Assembly: GCF_003952385.1 (NCBI RefSeq)
Contig: NZ_CP034444.1
Location: forward strand, 6,585,001 to 6,649,000
DNA: 64,000 nucleotides
Reading direction: 5' to 3'
Origin: Mesorhizobium sp. M1D.F.Ca.ET.043.01.1.1
GTDB taxonomy: Bacteria; Pseudomonadota; Alphaproteobacteria; Rhizobiales; Rhizobiaceae
Of the stretch, positions 16,632 to 25,048 are shown one piece after another (positions within the stretch are counted from its first letter, which is position 1; each line of letters starts with the position of its first letter). The notes under the pieces are model-generated. The model did not search any database, was not told the DNA's origin, and saw only the letters and a list, made by a program, of their open reading frames with translations. A program made the position numbers and the translations under genes.

Positions 16632-17027
16632 ATGACGAAATACCAGGGCGGATGCCTGTGCGGGGCGGTGCGCTATCGCGCTGATGCCGAGCCGATCAAC
16701 GAGCGCGTCTGCCACTGCCGGATCTGCCAGAAGGCGATCGGCGCGGCCTTCAACGCCCGGCTTCTGTTCCGCATCGACGACGTCACCGTCGAGGGGCCGC
16801 TGGCGACGGTCAATTCCTCGCCGGACCTCAAGCGCGGCTTTTGTGCAGTCTGCGGCACGACGATGTTCTCGCGGCGCGATTCCAGAGGAATTCTCGGCGT
16901 CACCTCCGGCTCGCTCGACGATCCGTCCCTGTTCAAGCCCGACATGCATTTCTGGACGGCGTCCATGCAGCCTTGGGTGCGGCTCGATGACGGTCTGCCG
17001 CAATATGAGGGCGCGCCGCCCGCGTAG
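16632..17027 (+). CDS. GFA family (CENP-V type) zinc protein
   Basis: A 131-residue GFA/CENP-V domain protein. Zinc-binding cysteines are clear: GGCLCGAVRY (C-x-C), CHCRICQK (C-x-C-x2-C) and FCAVCGTTMFS (C-x2-C). The prototype was described as glutathione-dependent formaldehyde-activating enzyme, but most members have no proven activity. ATG 16632 is favoured over a GTG 9 bases upstream. The gene ends 27 bases before the left end of the IS5-type element, whose insertion removed or displaced the normal downstream context. Confidence 0.9.
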   Translation: MTKYQGGCLCGAVRYRADAEPINERVCHCRICQKAIGAAFNARLLFRIDDVTVEGPLATVNSSPDLKRGFCAVCGTTMFSRRDSRGILGVTSGSLDDPSLFKPDMHFWTASMQPWVRLDDGLPQYEGAPPA

Positions 17028-17035
17028 CCTTTTGC

Positions 17036-17054
17036 CTTCTCCTTCTCCCCTTGT
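17036..17054. repeat. Left stub of a RIME-type repeat, split by the IS5 element
   Basis: The run CTTCTCCTTCTCCCCTTGT matches the outer arm of the RIME-type palindrome whose remainder is at 18196-18334. The two pieces join to give a continuous CTCCCCTTGTGGGAGAAG arm once the element between them is removed, so the insertion happened inside this repeat. Confidence 0.7.
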
Positions 17055-18195
17055 GGGCCTGTTGCGCAGTTAGCGCGAACAGACCCTCGAGGCGGTTTGG
17101 CCCGTGAGGTCTCGCTCATTTTTGGCTTTTGGGGTGGAGTTTGATGGTGGCGGGCGGCCTTAGGCTGGATGCTAGGCGCACCTATCCTGTGATTGCCGCC
17201 CATCGGCGCATGTTGAAAGCGATCGCGGCAAGTGTCACCTGGGCTGCGGCCTTGGCCAGTCCGACATAGCGGATTGTGGTCAGTTTCATGCGGTTCTTGA
17301 GCGTGGCGAAGGTCGTCTCCACCGCCGCCCGCCGTCGTGCGATCAGGCGATTGTAGCGCTTGAGCCGCTCGGGCAGCGAATGGTGCTTATTGGGGCGGCG
17401 GGCAATGCGCGGCTTCCTGCCCTCGGCCTTGAGCCGAGCACGCCGGGCATGCGTGTCATAGGCGGCATCCGCCCACACCGTCTTCTCGTCGCCTCGGATC
17501 AAGTGATCGGCCACTACCGTGTCGTTGACGTTGGCCGGCGTGGTGATCACCGTGCGGATCAGACCAGAGCCCTCGTCGACCCCAACATGGGCCTTGTAGC
17601 CGAAGGTAAAGCCGCCCTTGCCCCGCCGCACGGGACGGGCATCGGCATCCTTCGAGGGCCGCTCGGCTGTCGGCGGCGCCGAGACCGCATCGATCAGCGT
17701 CGCATCCAGCATCGTGCCGCGCTTCAGGATCACGCCGGCCTTCTCCACCTGCCGGTCCAGTTCGCCAAACAGCCTTTCCATCAGCCCTTCGCCGACAAGC
17801 AGGTTGCGGAAGCGCGACAGCACTGTGTGATCGGGAATGCTCTCCTCAAGGCCAAGCCCGACAAAGCGCCGGAACGACAGCCGGTCACCCAGCGCTTCCT
17901 CGAGTTCGCGATCCGATAGCCCATAGAGCGATTGCAGCAGCAGTGCTTTGAACAGAACCAGCGGAGGCCAAGCCGCACGTCCCGGGCCGCCATCGCGTAG
18001 CGGGTTGAGCAGCTTCTCGAAGCGATACCACTTCACCAGACCGGACAGCCGATCGAGCGGCGAGGATCCACCAGCAAGCTTCTGGCCCAGAAATGCTTCC
18101 GCCAGGCTCAACTGACCCGTCCGCTTCACCGCCATCGCGATTCCCTCCGAGTTCCAACTCAGAGAATCACAACCAGCCAATTATGCAACAGGCCC
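17055..18195 (-). mobile_element. IS5-family insertion sequence
   Basis: An element of about 1.14 kb with terminal inverted repeats GGGCCTGTTGCGCAGTTAG (left) and GGGCCTGTTGCATAATTGG (right, reversed), 14-15 of 19 matching. One transposase gene fills it. The flanks repeat CTTGT on both sides (17050-17054 and 18196-18200). If the true ends are two or three bases further in, the duplication would be longer, up to CCCCTTGTGGG; the sequence alone cannot decide. The element sits inside a RIME-type repeat. The intact gene and ends suggest it could still move. Confidence 0.85.
17182..18135 (-). CDS. IS5-family DDE transposase
   Basis: A 317-residue transposase of the IS5 family (DUF772 N-terminal domain then DDE_Tnp_1). 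The N-terminal ALLLQSLYGLSDRELEEALGDR and PDHTVLSRFRNLL blocks are typical. Catalytic acidic residues are likely the Asp in GTMLDATLID, the Asp in WADAAYDT and the Glu in AAVETTFATLK (with the K/R seven residues on). ATG 18135 has a GGAGGGA site 5-7 bases upstream. No frameshift or stop interrupts the frame, so the protein should be functional. Enclosed by the inverted repeats at 17055 and 18195. Confidence 0.93.
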   Translation of the reverse strand: MAVKRTGQLSLAEAFLGQKLAGGSSPLDRLSGLVKWYRFEKLLNPLRDGGPGRAAWPPLVLFKALLLQSLYGLSDRELEEALGDRLSFRRFVGLGLEESIPDHTVLSRFRNLLVGEGLMERLFGELDRQVEKAGVILKRGTMLDATLIDAVSAPPTAERPSKDADARPVRRGKGGFTFGYKAHVGVDEGSGLIRTVITTPANVNDTVVADHLIRGDEKTVWADAAYDTHARRARLKAEGRKPRIARRPNKHHSLPERLKRYNRLIARRRAAVETTFATLKNRMKLTTIRYVGLAKAAAQVTLAAIAFNMRRWAAITG

Positions 18196-18334
18196 CTTGT
18201 GGGAGAAGCTGGCCGAGCGAAGCTCGGTCGGATGAGGGGTGCTCCAGGGAACGCCAACGCCTCACTCCGCTGGAACACCCCTCAACCGTCTCGGCGCTGC
18301 GCGCCGATCCACCTTCTCCCACAAGGGGAGAAGG
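18196..18334. repeat. RIME-type palindromic intergenic repeat (main part)
   Basis: A long imperfect palindrome: TTGTGGGAGAAGCTGGCC near 18198-18215 pairs with the distal CACCTTCTCCCACAAGGGG near 18310-18328, and the inner TGAGGGGTGCTCC pairs with GGAACACCCCTCA. This is the architecture of the rhizobial intergenic mosaic elements (RIME). A second copy is at 28227-28479/29635-29655. The IS5 element interrupts its left arm. Confidence 0.75.
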
Positions 18335-18454
18335 AAGAATGCCCGCACAAAAATTTCATCTTCGATTCACGAGATAGCCGGCAAAGCGTCATTGGCGGGC
18401 CATCATTGGCTGCTTATCTAACCGCCATGCGGGAAGGCATCGAGGAGGCGACGG

Positions 18455-18667
18455 ATGAGCGAGAGCATCAACACCCTGGACGAGCTTTTGAACGACCCGA
18501 TGATCCAACTCGTGATGGAGCGCGACCGCGTGCGCCCGGCCGAGCTTCGCATGCTCCTGGAAAGAGCTCGCGACAGGGCGGCCGACGATTCTCGCCTCGA
18601 CCAGCCGGTGGTGCCGCCGGCACATGTGGTGGCCAGAAGCTGCCTGAAGCAATGGCTGCACCGCTAA
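18455..18667 (+). CDS. Small conserved-looking helical protein (70 aa)
   Basis: A 70-residue protein with a strong GGAGG site 7 bases before ATG 18455. The sequence (NTLDELLNDPMIQLVMERD, then RPAELRMLLERARDRAADD) is helical and charged, with Pro-Val rich residues near the C-terminus (DQPVVPPAHVVA). I recognise no domain. The good ribosome-binding site, codon use like the neighbours and independence from the flanking repeats support a real gene. It lies between a RIME repeat and a mosaic repeat. Confidence 0.65.
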   Translation: MSESINTLDELLNDPMIQLVMERDRVRPAELRMLLERARDRAADDSRLDQPVVPPAHVVARSCLKQWLHR

Positions 18668-18717
18668 AGCATGTCGCACTGAAACGGCTTCAGGCAACGC
18701 GCTTTAGTCTTTTTTGC

Positions 18718-18762
18718 GCATGTCGTTTTCCCAAAACCGCTGCGCACTTTTGGGCGACATGC
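18718..18762. repeat. Mosaic intergenic repeat with GCATGTCG hairpin
   Basis: Arms GCATGTCG (18718-18725) and CGACATGC (18755-18762), with inner CCCAAAA/TTTTGGG pairing, form a long stem-loop. Just upstream (18668-18712) is the companion segment ending in ACGCGCTTTAG that recurs near 26615, 27620, 56760 and 62535. The element lies between the 70-residue gene and the convergent GNAT gene and may serve as a terminator. Confidence 0.7.
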
Positions 18763-18781
18763 ATTGGGGCTATTGACGGCT

Positions 18782-19693
18782 CTAGCTCGAATACGCCGGC
18801 AAATAACTGTAATGGCTGCGGAAATAGGCAATCTTGAAACCGAGCCGCGCGTAGTTGCGGTAGGCCGGACCGTCGCGTTCGGGGCACGGCGCCTCGATAT
18901 CGGCGACGAACAGTTTTGCGCCGGCGGCGATGCCGTCGCGGACCAGTCTTTCGCCAAGCATGGCGTCGAGATCGAAGCTCGGCGCCATGATGCCCGGCAC
19001 CGGCGCGTCGATGCCGCTCCAGGCCGCGCCGTCCGAGATGAACAGTGAGCGCACCGCGGCCACCGCGCCGTCGCGTTTCAGCATATAATGATGCCAGCCT
19101 TTGCGGCCGACCAGCGCCTCGAGCCAGGGCGAGGTAGGCAGCCTGTATCTGGCGTCGATGAAGGCAGCCCATTCCGCGGCCGTTTCGGGTGTGACCTCCT
19201 CGACCGAAGCATCGTCGGTCGGGAAGAGCGGTTCGGCCGCCAGCGGCGTCGCGTCGCGAAAGATGCGCTCCCAGCCGCTTTGATGCTGCAAACCGCGCGC
19301 TTCCAGCCAGCATCGCAGCCGCGAAGGTTCCGTATGCGGACTGGTATAGAACCACGGCCGCAAGATGCCGGCGGCGCGGTAATGCGAAAGCAGCGCGTCG
19401 ACTTGCTCCTCCGAGGCTGGACTGTCGATGCCGATGTTCTTCACGCAGTTGAAGTGGATGAACGGGATCGTCGTGCAGGTGGTCCAGACGAGATCGCCGT
19501 CGCGGGCGATCGACAGGCCATGCCGCGCGGCGAAATCCGCGGGCGCTGCGTCATAGAGGTCGAGCCAGGCATTGACCTCGGCGCGCTCGATGGCGCGGCT
19601 CAGATCGCGAGAGACCTCCTCGATCCCGATTTCGGGAGCGTGCGGTTGCGGCGGCACGACGGGCTGCAGTTCCGAGAGGGCGGCGGTCGACAT
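18782..19693 (-). CDS. GNAT-fold acetyltransferase-like protein
   Basis: A 303-residue protein that looks like a two-part GNAT enzyme. The C-terminal half carries a GNAT-like core (AAVRSLFISDGAAWSGIDAPVPGIM, then MLGERLVRDGIAAGAKLFVADIEAP and RNYARLGFKIAYFRSHYSYLP, the last being a typical GNAT motif B with the N-x-Y-x-x-L-G-F pattern). The N-terminal half (WLDLYDAAPADFAARHGLSI) resembles a degenerate GNAT copy. Substrate unknown. A GGAGGAGG site precedes ATG 19693. A perfect 13-bp palindrome at 19714-19726, immediately upstream, suggests control by a TetR-type repressor encoded elsewhere. Confidence 0.8.
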   Translation of the reverse strand: MSTAALSELQPVVPPQPHAPEIGIEEVSRDLSRAIERAEVNAWLDLYDAAPADFAARHGLSIARDGDLVWTTCTTIPFIHFNCVKNIGIDSPASEEQVDALLSHYRAAGILRPWFYTSPHTEPSRLRCWLEARGLQHQSGWERIFRDATPLAAEPLFPTDDASVEEVTPETAAEWAAFIDARYRLPTSPWLEALVGRKGWHHYMLKRDGAVAAVRSLFISDGAAWSGIDAPVPGIMAPSFDLDAMLGERLVRDGIAAGAKLFVADIEAPCPERDGPAYRNYARLGFKIAYFRSHYSYLPAYSS

Positions 19694-19713
19694 GCTGATC
19701 CTCCTCCAATTAC

Positions 19714-19726
19714 CTTACAGTGTAAG
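19714..19726. promoter_or_regulatory. Palindromic operator CTTACAGTGTAAG
   Basis: CTTACA-G-TGTAAG is a perfect 13-bp inverted repeat about 21 bases upstream of the GNAT-like start codon. The TTACA-N-TGTAA pattern is a well-known TetR-family operator form. A further half-site CTTACA occurs at 19779-19784 in the same divergent region. The regulator is not encoded nearby. The assignment to TetR is inference from the shape of the site. Confidence 0.6.
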
Positions 19727-19898
19727 ATTAGCGGATGATAATATGGAGGCGCCGGTTGTCAAGCAGGATTAGCGACACCTTACAAATCCGTGAGTTGGAT
19801 TCACGGTATCGTGAGGCTAAGCCTGTGCCTGAGGGGCTTTCCGGAACGACAATTCACTTTCGCCCTGAAAGGACCGGGACTCTTTGGAAAGGACTGGG

Positions 19899-20771
19899 AT
19901 GACCGACGTCTGCACTCAAGGGTTGGATACCGGCTTTGTCGGCCTCGGTTACGCCAAGGTGGCGTTTCTCGGCATCATCCAAGGCATCACCGAACTGCTG
20001 CCGATCTCTTCGACGGCGCATATGCGCGTCGTGCCCGCCGTGCTCGGCTGGCAGGATCCCGGTTCAGCCTTCTCGGCTGCCATGCAGCTAGCCGCATTGG
20101 CGGCGGTCGTCAGCTATTTCTGGAGCGATATCAGGGAAGTAGCGGTGGGTTCGCTGGCGGCGCTGGCGCGGCGCGATTATGCCAACCGCTATTTTCGCCT
20201 GGCGATCGGCATCGTGCTTGCGACGGTTCCGATCGTCATCGTCGGCCTGGCGCTTTCCAGTGTTCTCAATGCTTGCAATTCGCCGCTGCGAGGGCTGGCC
20301 GTGATCGGCTGGGCCTGCATCGTCATGGCGGTGCTGCTGGCGCTCTCCGAAATCTATGCCCGCCACAGGCTGACCCTAGAAAAGGTGTCGGTGCTCGATG
20401 CCTTGCTGGTCGGCGTCGCCCAGGTCGGCGCGCTCATCCCCGGCGTGTCGCGCTCGGGATCGACGCTGACGGCGGCGCTTGGACTTGGTTATGCCCGGCC
20501 GGAGGCGGCGCGGCTCTCCTTCCTGCTCGGCCTGCCGGCGATCGCGCTTGCCGGCCTGAAGGAGCTTTGGGAACTGCACAAGATCCACCTCGGCGCCCAT
20601 GGCTGGTCGGTCCTGGCCGTCGGCCTCGTCGTCGCCTCGATCTCGGCCTTCTTCGCCATATGGGGGCTGATGCGGGTGCTCGAGCGCTTTTCGGCCTGGC
20701 CCTTCGTCATCTATCGCGGCCTGCTCGGCGTCGTGCTTCTCATCGGCGTCGCCGTTGGCTGGCTCAGTTAG
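19899..20771 (+). CDS. uppP: Undecaprenyl-diphosphatase UppP/BacA
   Basis: A 290-residue polytopic inner-membrane phosphatase that recycles undecaprenyl diphosphate to the monophosphate carrier used for peptidoglycan and O-antigen. Both family motifs are present: GIIQGITELLPISSTAH (Glu, Ser-Ser and His of the first active-site half, near residues 24-40) and PGVSRSGSTLTAALG (second half, near 175-190). About eight hydrophobic segments are visible. ATG 19899 has a GGAAAGGA site; a TTG at 19884 is less likely. It is divergently placed to the GNAT-like gene and shares the 200-base control region with it. Confidence 0.95.
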   Translation: MTDVCTQGLDTGFVGLGYAKVAFLGIIQGITELLPISSTAHMRVVPAVLGWQDPGSAFSAAMQLAALAAVVSYFWSDIREVAVGSLAALARRDYANRYFRLAIGIVLATVPIVIVGLALSSVLNACNSPLRGLAVIGWACIVMAVLLALSEIYARHRLTLEKVSVLDALLVGVAQVGALIPGVSRSGSTLTAALGLGYARPEAARLSFLLGLPAIALAGLKELWELHKIHLGAHGWSVLAVGLVVASISAFFAIWGLMRVLERFSAWPFVIYRGLLGVVLLIGVAVGWLS

Positions 20772-20873
20772 GCTGTGCCGACATCCAATGACGCCGGCCT
20801 GACCTCAAACTCAACACCGCGTTAAGAACCGAATCCGCTATATCAACATCCGACCTTGGCTTCGGGTGCCCGC

Positions 20874-21665
20874 ATGGATTTCGTGACACTGCTGCAATCG
20901 GTGCCCTTGCTGGCGACGCTGGTGAAATCGGCGCTGCCGGCCGCTGTCGGCGCGGGCTTTGGCGCCGGCCAATGGCTGGCGGCACTGCCGCCCTGCCGCG
21001 ACCACAGCTTCGAGAGCGCGACCTATCTCGTCTGCGAGGCCGATCCGAAACACTATTCGATCGAGCTGTTCTGGAAGGATCCCGACGGCAAGTTCTACCA
21101 GTCGCTGCACAATCTTCGAAATGCGCAACAGGCCGCCGGGCGCACCATGCTTTTCGGCATCAATGCCGGCATGTACCATCCCAATCTCGCGCCGGTCGGG
21201 CTCTATGTCGAGCGAGGGCAGCAGATTGCATCGGCGAAGACCGGGACCGGCACCGGCAATTTTTCCATGCAGCCCAACGGCATCTTCTATCTTGGCGGCG
21301 GCAAGGCCGGCGTGCGCGCGACGAAGGACTATCTGAAGCGGCCGCCGCAGGTGGATTACGCGACCCAATCCGGGCCGATGCTGGTCATCGACGGCAAGCT
21401 GCACCCGAAATTCCAGGCCGGCAGCCCGTCGCGAAAAATCCGCGACGGCGTCGGCGTGCGTGCCGACGGCGTCGCGGTCTTTGCCATCTCGAACGACGTC
21501 GTGACCTTCCACGCATTCGCCCGCCTGTTCCGCGACGAGCTCGGCTGTCCCAACGCGCTGTTCCTCGACGGCTCCATCTCCAGCCTCTATGCGCCGGCCA
21601 TCGGCCGCAACGACGATTTCTGGAATCTCGGACCGATGATCGGCGTGTTCAGGCGAGGCGGGTAG
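20874..21665 (+). CDS. DUF2233 / phosphodiester-glycosidase-like protein
   Basis: A 263-residue exported or membrane-anchored protein of the DUF2233 (NAGPA-like phosphodiester glycosidase) family. Its N-terminus (LLQSVPLLATLVKSALPAAV) is hydrophobic and acts as signal or anchor. Family blocks follow: FGINAGMYHPNLAPVGLYV, GTGNFSMQPNGIFYL, ATQSGPMLVIDG, RDGVGVRADGVAVF and NALFLDGSISSLY with the conserved LDGS. The mammalian member uncovers mannose-6-phosphate; bacterial substrates are largely unknown and may be cell-envelope sugars. It follows uppP by 102 bases on the same strand and may belong to the envelope-related context. Confidence 0.88.
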   Translation: MDFVTLLQSVPLLATLVKSALPAAVGAGFGAGQWLAALPPCRDHSFESATYLVCEADPKHYSIELFWKDPDGKFYQSLHNLRNAQQAAGRTMLFGINAGMYHPNLAPVGLYVERGQQIASAKTGTGTGNFSMQPNGIFYLGGGKAGVRATKDYLKRPPQVDYATQSGPMLVIDGKLHPKFQAGSPSRKIRDGVGVRADGVAVFAISNDVVTFHAFARLFRDELGCPNALFLDGSISSLYAPAIGRNDDFWNLGPMIGVFRRGG

Positions 21666-21743
21666 AGGCTGCCCGTCGACGACCGGCGAAAAGCTGCGTC
21701 GGTAGGCGCACCGTGGCGCAGATTGCGCCGCGATGCCTCGGGT

Positions 21744-22715
21744 TCAGTTGGACGCGTCCTGGATTGCGGACAGCAGCCACTGTCCGCCGGCCTCGCGGGT
21801 AAAGGTCCACAATTCGGTGGCTTCGACCGGATTTTTCGGGTCGCCCTTTTCGACAGCGCCGGTCTGGCGATTGCGCATGACATCGATGGCCGACCAGCGC
21901 ATTGCCGCCGTGGCGTAATCGCGCGAGCCTTCCCTCCACGCCTCCGCAATATCGGCTTCCAGCAGCTCAAGATCGGTAACGTCGTTCTTGAGGCCGTGGG
22001 TCGCGTTATCCGCGAGCTCCTCCGAAAGGTAGGAAACCATCTCGGGTGTCGTCAGCCTTCGCAGTCCCTGGTGATCCTCATGGCTGAACGCGGCCTGCAC
22101 GTCGCCGAGGATGCGTTCGAACGCATCCCGATCCACGTCGGTGATACCGATTTCGTCGGCGCCGGATGCGCCGGCCGCGCCCAGGCCCGTGGTGCGGGAC
22201 GGGTAGCTGGGTTGCGGGCCTCCCCAGCCTTGCTGGCCGAAGGGAAAGCCGGAGCTCCTCATATTGGCCGGTGCGGCATTGTCGCGGCCGAAAAACCGCA
22301 TTGCCAGCATGATGAGGCCGCCGATGAGCAGCAGCTGGAAGATGAAGCTGAAGCCGCCGCCGATGCCGCCAAATCCATGGCCGAGCATCATGCCGAACAG
22401 GCCGTTGAAGAGCAGTCCGCCGACCAGCCCGCCGACAAGGCCGCCGCCAAACCCGTTCCAGAATCCCGGGCGCGCCTGGCCAGGGAACGACTGCGACGGT
22501 GGGATCGACTGGGTGGTGTTCGGCGTCATCGAGCGCGTCACGGGCGCGGTATAGGGTGCGGTTCTCGTCGGAGCCGGGGCCTGGAAAGTCCGGCCGCCGC
22601 GGCTGCCGAAACTGCCGCCCATGCGCGCCTCCGCGGTGCCGATGGACACGCTTGCGAGCGCAATCAGCACGACCAGGAAGATCGACGCAGCTTTGATCGT
22701 CCGCGATTTTGACAT
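21744..22715 (-). CDS. Tim44-like domain membrane protein
   Basis: A 323-residue protein with a cleavable or anchoring N-terminus (AASIFLVVLIALASVSIGTA), a low-complexity Gly/Pro/Thr region with a GGGLVGGLVGGLLFNGLFG hydrophobic glycine zipper, a second membrane stretch (FSFIFQLLLIGGLIMLAMRFF), and a C-terminal Tim44-like domain (about residues 190-323: FERILGDVQAAFSHEDHQGL to WTFTREAGGQWLLSAIQDA). Bacterial Tim44-like proteins sit at the inner membrane and are of unsure function. ATG 22715 has AAGGA 9 bases upstream; a TTG at 22724 is an alternative. It converges with the DUF2233 gene. Confidence 0.88.
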   Translation of the reverse strand: MSKSRTIKAASIFLVVLIALASVSIGTAEARMGGSFGSRGGRTFQAPAPTRTAPYTAPVTRSMTPNTTQSIPPSQSFPGQARPGFWNGFGGGLVGGLVGGLLFNGLFGMMLGHGFGGIGGGFSFIFQLLLIGGLIMLAMRFFGRDNAAPANMRSSGFPFGQQGWGGPQPSYPSRTTGLGAAGASGADEIGITDVDRDAFERILGDVQAAFSHEDHQGLRRLTTPEMVSYLSEELADNATHGLKNDVTDLELLEADIAEAWREGSRDYATAAMRWSAIDVMRNRQTGAVEKGDPKNPVEATELWTFTREAGGQWLLSAIQDASN

Positions 22716-23010
22716 TGGTGACAATCCTTGGATCGGAGCATTTCAACGCATCTGGCGAGCCCCCTATATGGGTACGAATTGGGGCAGGGTTAGACCCTGT
22801 CTTCCGGACCTCGGTTATGGCGAGGCCCGCAGCCATTCATCAGGGCCTCGCGGTTTCCGGATTCACGGCGACTGAGGGCCGGCCGCGAATCGCCCGGCCG
22901 GACCAAAAGTAAATTTTGATTCAAACTTTGTTGGTAATTTCTCATTAGGAATGGGGCTTCCGGCGGCGCCGTTCCTGCCCTCGGTCTGTTTTGTTTGCGT
23001 ACAGGTCAAG

Positions 23011-24150
23011 ATGCGGATTTTTGGCGTCGTCAGTTTCGTGCTCGCAACGCTTTGCCTTGCCGGCTGCTCGTCCACGTCGGGCGTCGATGCCTTGCAAATG
23101 CCGTCCAACGAGACGACCAGCTCCGTGGTCAGGCCAAGCGCGCCGGTGACCAAGGCCGTGAAGACCGCCGACACCGAGACAACCCTCGAGACCGCCTCGA
23201 TGACGGGCTCCGCACGCTTCAGGCCGCCGGCGCCGCTGCTTGACGGCCAGAATGCGAGTCCCGGCGACGAAAATTCGCGTGCGGACGATGAAAATTCACG
23301 TCCTTTCGGCCTGCCCGAGGAAGAGACCGTGGCATTTCCCGCTGCGGACCTGCCGGACAGCGTCGAGCCGCCGGTTCAGGAGGCGGCGCTCGTCTCGCCA
23401 CCGAAGCGGCTGTCGCGCGCGGCGCCCGCGATGCTGGCGGGGCCTGTCACCCGCTACGCCTTCCGTGATGCCAAGCCGATCAATTTCGGCCGCTCCTCGC
23501 CCCGGCATCTTGCTGTCCACGGCGTCGACGTCTCGCGCTGGCAGGGCAACATCAACTGGGGCAAGCTGCGCGCCCAGGGCGCCAATTTCGCCTACATCAA
23601 GGCGACTGACGGCGGCGACCATCTCGATCCGATGTTCATGAGGAACTGGCGCAACGCCGATGCCGCCGGGCTGAAGCGCGGCGCCTACCATTTCTTCTAC
23701 TGGTGCCGCACCGCCGGCGAGCAGGCCGACTGGTTCATCCGCAACGTGCCGCGGGTCCAAGGCGCGCTGCCGCCGGTGATCGATGTCGAATGGAATGGCG
23801 ACTCCTCCTGCAAGCGCCGGCCTTCGCGCGAAAAGGTGCTGGAGAAGATGCAGGTGTTCATGGACAAGCTGGAGCGCTACTACGGCCAGCGGCCCATCAT
23901 CTACACCAGCCCCGACTTCTATCGCGACAATCTGCGCGGCGCTTTTCTCGACTATCCGTTCTGGCTGCGCGCGGTGGCCGCGCACCCGTCAAAGGTCTAT
24001 CCGGGCCGCAGGTGGCTGTTCTGGCAGTATTCCGGGTCCGGCCTGTCACACGGGGTGAGCGGCCGCGTCGACCTTAATGTCTTTCACGGCGACGAGCGGC
24101 AGTGGCGCAACTGGCTGGGCGGCGGGCAGATGGTGGCCGACGCGGATTGA
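23011..24150 (+). CDS. Lipoprotein with glycoside hydrolase family 25 (lysozyme) domain
   Basis: A 379-residue protein with a lipoprotein signal peptide (VVSFVLATLCLAGC, Cys near residue 18) and a Ser/Thr/Pro/Glu-rich linker to about residue 160. The C-terminal 210 residues are a GH25 muramidase: VHGVDVSRWQGNINW holds the first catalytic-face Asp and PPVIDVEWNGDSSC the D-x-E catalytic pair; ANFAYIKATDGG, GAYHFFYW and WLFWQYS are standard family blocks. It should cleave the beta-1,4 bond of peptidoglycan at the outer or inner membrane surface. ATG 23011 follows AGGTCAAG. The 3' end overlaps an antiparallel small gene by 105 bases. Confidence 0.93.
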   Translation: MRIFGVVSFVLATLCLAGCSSTSGVDALQMPSNETTSSVVRPSAPVTKAVKTADTETTLETASMTGSARFRPPAPLLDGQNASPGDENSRADDENSRPFGLPEEETVAFPAADLPDSVEPPVQEAALVSPPKRLSRAAPAMLAGPVTRYAFRDAKPINFGRSSPRHLAVHGVDVSRWQGNINWGKLRAQGANFAYIKATDGGDHLDPMFMRNWRNADAAGLKRGAYHFFYWCRTAGEQADWFIRNVPRVQGALPPVIDVEWNGDSSCKRRPSREKVLEKMQVFMDKLERYYGQRPIIYTSPDFYRDNLRGAFLDYPFWLRAVAAHPSKVYPGRRWLFWQYSGSGLSHGVSGRVDLNVFHGDERQWRNWLGGGQMVADAD

Positions 24151-24285
24151 TCCGCTTTCGGATTTGCGCGGCTGTCTAAGGGGCTTGGGGCGCGATTCAG
24201 CGAGGGTCGCATAGGCGAGCACGCCCATGAAGATAGCGAAGTAGGCCAGAACGACGGCGATGACGATCAGGGTCTCGGTGGGCAT
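24046..24285 (-). CDS. Small single-pass membrane protein
   Basis: A 79-residue protein with one clear membrane helix (TLIVIAVVLAYFAIFMGVLAYATLA) followed by a basic tail. GAGGAG lies 6 bases before ATG 24285. The tail beyond about residue 45 is read antisense to the GH25 lysozyme gene and its sequence there is probably constrained by that gene, so the shared part may be an extension acquired by loss of an earlier stop. No domain recognised. Its function is unknown. Confidence 0.55.
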   Translation of the reverse strand: MPTETLIVIAVVLAYFAIFMGVLAYATLAESRPKPLRQPRKSESGSIRVGHHLPAAQPVAPLPLVAVKDIKVDAAAHPV

Positions 24286-24484
24286 GTCCATCTCCTCGAA
24301 AGAATGCCCAAGGAGACAACAGGACGACCTGCATCGCCTTGATCTGGATCAGGGGATTTGCCGTTTCGGCGGGGTCGAAATCGCGGCAATTTCAACATTT
24401 CGCTAATCATCTGCTCACTTTGTCCCTTAGCGGTGCGGCAACGTCCTTCTGGTAACGTGTTCGTGATCGGGCTCGGAGGGATCG

Positions 24485-25027
24485 ATGCGCAATCCAGTCG
24501 TGGCAATCGTTTTTGCAGCCGCTGTCGGCTACGGATTCTTCAACGCGCTCTGGCATGTGCCGAGCAACAAGCCGGCGGCCATTCCGGAAGCCGCGCCCGG
24601 CGCATCACCGACGGCGCCGCGCCCGATGAAGGAAAATGTCGTCGCCTATTACACCGGCGACAAGGCGATGCAGGACGCCAAGGCGAAGGGCCATTCGACG
24701 CTGCCGCGCTTCCATGAACTGATGGCCGCCGGCACGCCCGGCACCTACACGGTGAAGTTCCCGCTGACCCAGAACGGCGCCACCGAACATATCTGGCTGC
24801 AGCTTACCGGCTACAGCGACGGCCGCTTCGTGGGCCTGCTCGCCGATAAACCGGTCAACGGCAACCGGTACAAGATGGGCGACCGCATGACGGTGGCGGA
24901 AGCCGACGTCGAGGACTGGATGATCCGCAACGGCGGCGACGTCTATGGCGGCTACACGGTGCGCCAGGCGTTCGCCGACATGCCCAAGGAAAAGGCCGCG
25001 AAATACGGGATCACGTTCAAGGATTGA
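24485..25027 (+). CDS. DUF2314 domain protein, exported
   Basis: A 180-residue protein with a hydrophobic N-terminus (VVAIVFAAAVGYGFFNALW) acting as signal or anchor, then a DUF2314 domain: FHELMAAGTPGTYTVKFPLT, HIWLQLTGYSDGRFVGLLA, KMGDRMTVAEADVEDWMI and GGDVYGGYTVRQ, matching the family pattern up to the conserved DWM and GGYT-R. A strong GGAGGGATCG precedes the ATG. Family function is unknown. It is a single gene, convergent with the PPOX-family gene at 25049. Confidence 0.85.
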   Translation: MRNPVVAIVFAAAVGYGFFNALWHVPSNKPAAIPEAAPGASPTAPRPMKENVVAYYTGDKAMQDAKAKGHSTLPRFHELMAAGTPGTYTVKFPLTQNGATEHIWLQLTGYSDGRFVGLLADKPVNGNRYKMGDRMTVAEADVEDWMIRNGGDVYGGYTVRQAFADMPKEKAAKYGITFKD

Positions 25028-25048
25028 GGCCGGAACGTGAGATGCCCC

